Source of the DNA: Limimaricola hongkongensis DSM 17492
Lineage (GTDB): Bacteria; Pseudomonadota; Alphaproteobacteria; Rhodobacterales; Rhodobacteraceae
DNA length: 64,000 bases
Assembly: GCF_000600975.2 (NCBI RefSeq)
Contig: NZ_KK088653.1
Coordinates: 930,501-994,500 of the forward strand
Direction of reading: 5' to 3'
Part shown: piece after piece, positions 61,790 through 64,000 of the stretch
How the letters are laid out: each line of letters opens with the position of its first letter
Numbering within the stretch: the stretch's first letter is position 1
Made by a program: the position numbers and the translations under genes
The notes under the pieces: generated by a model
Database searches by the model: none
Told to the model about the DNA's origin: nothing
What the model saw: only the letters and a program-made list of their open reading frames with translations

Positions 61790-62963
61790 GTGGACAGCGC
61801 CACTGTGATATCGGCGCTGGTCTTCCAGCTGACCGGCAGCCCGGTGGCTGTCGGTGCCGTCTCGACGATCCTGCGGCTCGGCTGGCTCCTGCCGCAGCTC
61901 TTCGTGGGCTACCTCGCGGGGCGCAGCGGCGCATCAATGCCGTTCTACGTGCTTGGAGCTTTCGGGCGAACGGCGGCCATCGCCGCGCTCGCCGGCATCC
62001 TGTGGGCCGGTGCGGGCGCAGGTGGGAGTTCGGCGGCGCTCGGCGCGGCCACGCTCGGATTGTGGACCGTCTACGCCTGTCTCAGCGGCATTGTCGGCGT
62101 GGCTACAACGACATCGTGGCCCGGTCCGTGCCATCCAAGCAGCGAAGCAGGCTCCTCGCGATCCGCTTCTTCGGGGGTGGCCTTGTGGCCCTGCTTGTCG
62201 CCGCCATTGCAGACAGGCTGCTCCGGGCCCTCGAATTTCTGTGTCCTACGCGGCGGTTCTGGACGTCGCCACCGCGTTGATGCTGGTGTCGTCCATCGTC
62301 TTCACCGCGATGGGGAAACCTAAGAGAGCCGCCCCGCCGAAGGCGACCGCCAGTTTTGCAGCCTATCTGAAGGAGGGCGCCGCGACCTTCCGAAACGACG
62401 CCGTGTTCCGGCGCTTCGTCTTCGCGCAGTCGTGCGGCGGCGCCTTGCTCGCCGCAGTGCCCTTCTTCGTGGTCGCAGCGGACAAGTTGGGCATGAGCCT
62501 GCAAAACGTGGCGCTTCTGCTGGGAGCCCAGAAGGCGGGCGCCTTGCTCAGCAACCCGCTTCGGGGTTGGTGGGGCGACCGGTTGGGCAAGCTCAGCCTG
62601 ATGCGCGTGATCGCGGCCGGCCGCATCGCGTCGCCGGTCGCGCTGCTGATGGTTCCTGCGTCACAGGCTGCGCTCATGCCGATGCTGCTGGCTGTCTTTC
62701 TGCTGCTCGGGGCCTTGGCGAATGGCCTGACCATCGCGGTCATAGGGCTGCTTATGGAGAGATCGCCGGAGGACCGCCGACCCGCCTACAGCAGCTATTT
62801 TGACGAGCTTACGGCGCCGGTCTTCGTGTTGCCATTCGTCGGCGGATTTGCTGTCGCTGCGCTGGATACCTGGATCGTCTTCCTCATCGCGCTTGCAGCC
62901 GCTCTCGAGCAAACACTTCTGCTCGCCCGCGTCGAAGCTGGACAGGACGTGGACGGGCATTGA
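61790..62963 (+). pseudogene. MFS transporter, two single-base frameshifts
   Basis: The first part (SATVISALVFQLTGSPVAVG, LPQLFVGYLAGRSG) is in one frame to about 62105, the second (YNDIVARSVPSKQRSRLLAI) to about 62240, and the third (VSYAAVLDVATALMLVSSIV to the end) in the last. Each break fits loss of one base (GGCGTGGCTAC for GGCGTxGGCTAC; CTGTGTCC region). Without them the product would be a 12-helix major facilitator of about 400 residues. The true start may lie up to 70 bases upstream; GTG at 61790 is the first credible codon. Substrate unknown. Confidence 0.75.
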
Positions 62964-63089
62964 ATTCAAAGTTGGACAACCGAATAAGGCCCTTGTTGCA
63001 GTCGAGCGGGGTCAATACGTAGTGCGCTTTAAGAATGCCCATGCCGTTTCCCCATGCAGATGTCGCACGATACCACCGTAATCCGGTGC

Positions 63090-63815
63090 CTATCCGATCG
63101 CTCCCAAGGCCGGAAACGTCTCGAGCAACCAGTAGGAAAAGACGGTCAGCTGGCCGGTCATCATCGCGAGCCCCATCAGTATCATCACCGCCCCGGCGAT
63201 CCTGTGCAGGCCGCGCCCCAAGCCACGGACCCTGCGCAGCCTCGTGCCGGCCTGCTGGATAAAGGCAGCGACCAAGACAAAGGGCACGCCGAGTCCGACG
63301 GAGTAGACCGCGAGGAGCGCCACTCCTTCGCCCATGGTCGTCTGCATGGCGCTCGCCGTGAGGATCGCGCCGAGGATCGGCCCGATGCATGGGGTCCAGC
63401 CGAAGCCGAAGGCGAGGCCGAGGACATAAGACGCCATGGGCTGCCCGCCGGGAATATCGAGATCGAAGCGCAGGTCGCGCTCCAGCGCACGAATACGGGC
63501 CGCGCCCAGCATGAACAGACCGAACAGCGCGACGATCGCCCCGCCGAGGATATTCAGCTCAAAGCGCCAGCGCAGCAGGGCCTGCCCGAGCGCGGTGGCG
63601 GAGGCGCCGAGCGCGATGAAGATCGTCGAGAATCCCAGCACGAAGCAGATGCTCAGCCAGATTATCGTGGCTCGGCTTGGCGCCTTGCCCGGTCCCGTGC
63701 GCCCGGCAATGTAGGAGACATAGCCGGGCACCAGCGGCAGGACGCAAGGCGACAGGAAGGATACCGTGCCGGCCAGAAGCGCGGCGAGAAGGCCGAGGGT
63801 CTGGATGTCAGGCAT
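63090..63815 (-). CDS. ccdA: Cytochrome c biogenesis protein CcdA
   Basis: A 241-residue six-helix protein. SFLSPCVLPLVPGYVSYIAG and FGWTPCIGPILGAI contain the Pro-Cys pairs of CcdA. It transfers electrons from cytoplasmic thioredoxin to periplasmic thiols for heme attachment to apocytochromes, fitting the many c-type cytochromes in this region. Confidence 0.92.
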   Translation of the reverse strand: MPDIQTLGLLAALLAGTVSFLSPCVLPLVPGYVSYIAGRTGPGKAPSRATIIWLSICFVLGFSTIFIALGASATALGQALLRWRFELNILGGAIVALFGLFMLGAARIRALERDLRFDLDIPGGQPMASYVLGLAFGFGWTPCIGPILGAILTASAMQTTMGEGVALLAVYSVGLGVPFVLVAAFIQQAGTRLRRVRGLGRGLHRIAGAVMILMGLAMMTGQLTVFSYWLLETFPALGAIG

Positions 63816-63818
63816 GGC

Positions 63819-64000
63819 TCATCTCCGCCACGCGCGCCGGGAGGTGGCGCCCATATAGGCCGCCGTGGGCACGACGAGCCATTGCAGGAACGGTGTCAGT
63901 CCCGCGTCGATGACCGGGATCACTGGCATGATGTCGCGATAGGCCCAGGCCTCCCGCACGACGATGTTCAGCCATTCGCTGAAGATGGTGTAGCCCACGC
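63819..64000 (-). CDS. C-terminal end of a membrane protein (partial)
   Basis: 60 codons visible, starting beyond the window. The peptide YTIFSEWLNIVVREAWAY then MPVIPVIDAGLTPFLQWLVV looks like the last periplasmic loop and last helix of a small membrane protein found in metal-resistance and ccdA clusters. Its stop lies three bases before the ccdA start, so the two are one operon. No function assigned. Confidence 0.6.
   Translation of the reverse strand, partial: VGYTIFSEWLNIVVREAWAYRDIMPVIPVIDAGLTPFLQWLVVPTAAYMGATSRRAWRR

Overview
The window is high-GC, densely coded chromosomal or megaplasmid DNA. Gene content and protein style (fused MnhA/B antiporter subunit, TRAP transporter with a BKACE enzyme, alphaproteobacterial mer genes, GbsR/MarR-like regulators) point to a Rhodobacterales-type alphaproteobacterium. 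No rRNA or species marker is present, so this is inference.

Bases 1-17,600 look like ordinary host DNA: the 3' end of an iron-type ABC permease, a tRNA-Thr(UGU), an OmpR-type two-component pair whose kinase carries three single-base frameshifts, a PhoD-like phosphatase, a complete Mnh/Mrp Na+/H+ antiporter operon (mnhA to mnhG, minus strand), a xylulokinase, two divergent GbsR/MarR-like regulators and an RND efflux pump with its adaptor.

Bases 17,590-25,040 are bracketed by two short remnants of the 5' end of dusA, a known integration hotspot. Between them lie a TRAP transporter and a divergent GntR-SDR-dehydrogenase-BKACE cluster, probably for a beta-hydroxy acid of unknown identity. Mirror-image GntR operators sit in the shared promoter region. 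An IS3 remnant lies just before the second dusA fragment.

Bases 25,040-41,250 are a mosaic accessory island with visibly lower GC at its left side. It holds an unknown two-gene operon, a compact CBASS antiphage system (Cap15-like 2TM/beta-barrel effector plus CD-NTase), a module of two tyrosine recombinases with a small HTH protein, a divergent P-loop protein with a four-Cys cluster, and two IS3-family elements. These IS3 elements contain three IS110/IS1111-type insertions. All three insertions have the same layout: about 75 nt before and 255-280 nt after the transposase gene.

Bases 41,660-64,000 are a metal-resistance region. Copper genes include two multicopper oxidases, several c-type cytochromes, a copper P-type ATPase, a cupredoxin, DUF305 and DUF411 proteins, and CsoR with two operator palindromes. 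An extended mercury operon follows (merR divergent from merT-P-F-A, then a small membrane protein, a glutathione-reductase-like flavoprotein and a CcdA-like protein), then a frameshifted MFS gene, CcdA and the end of another membrane protein.

Single-base frameshifts occur in four places (kinase, two IS110 transposases, MFS gene). Some may be sequencing or assembly errors rather than real mutations.
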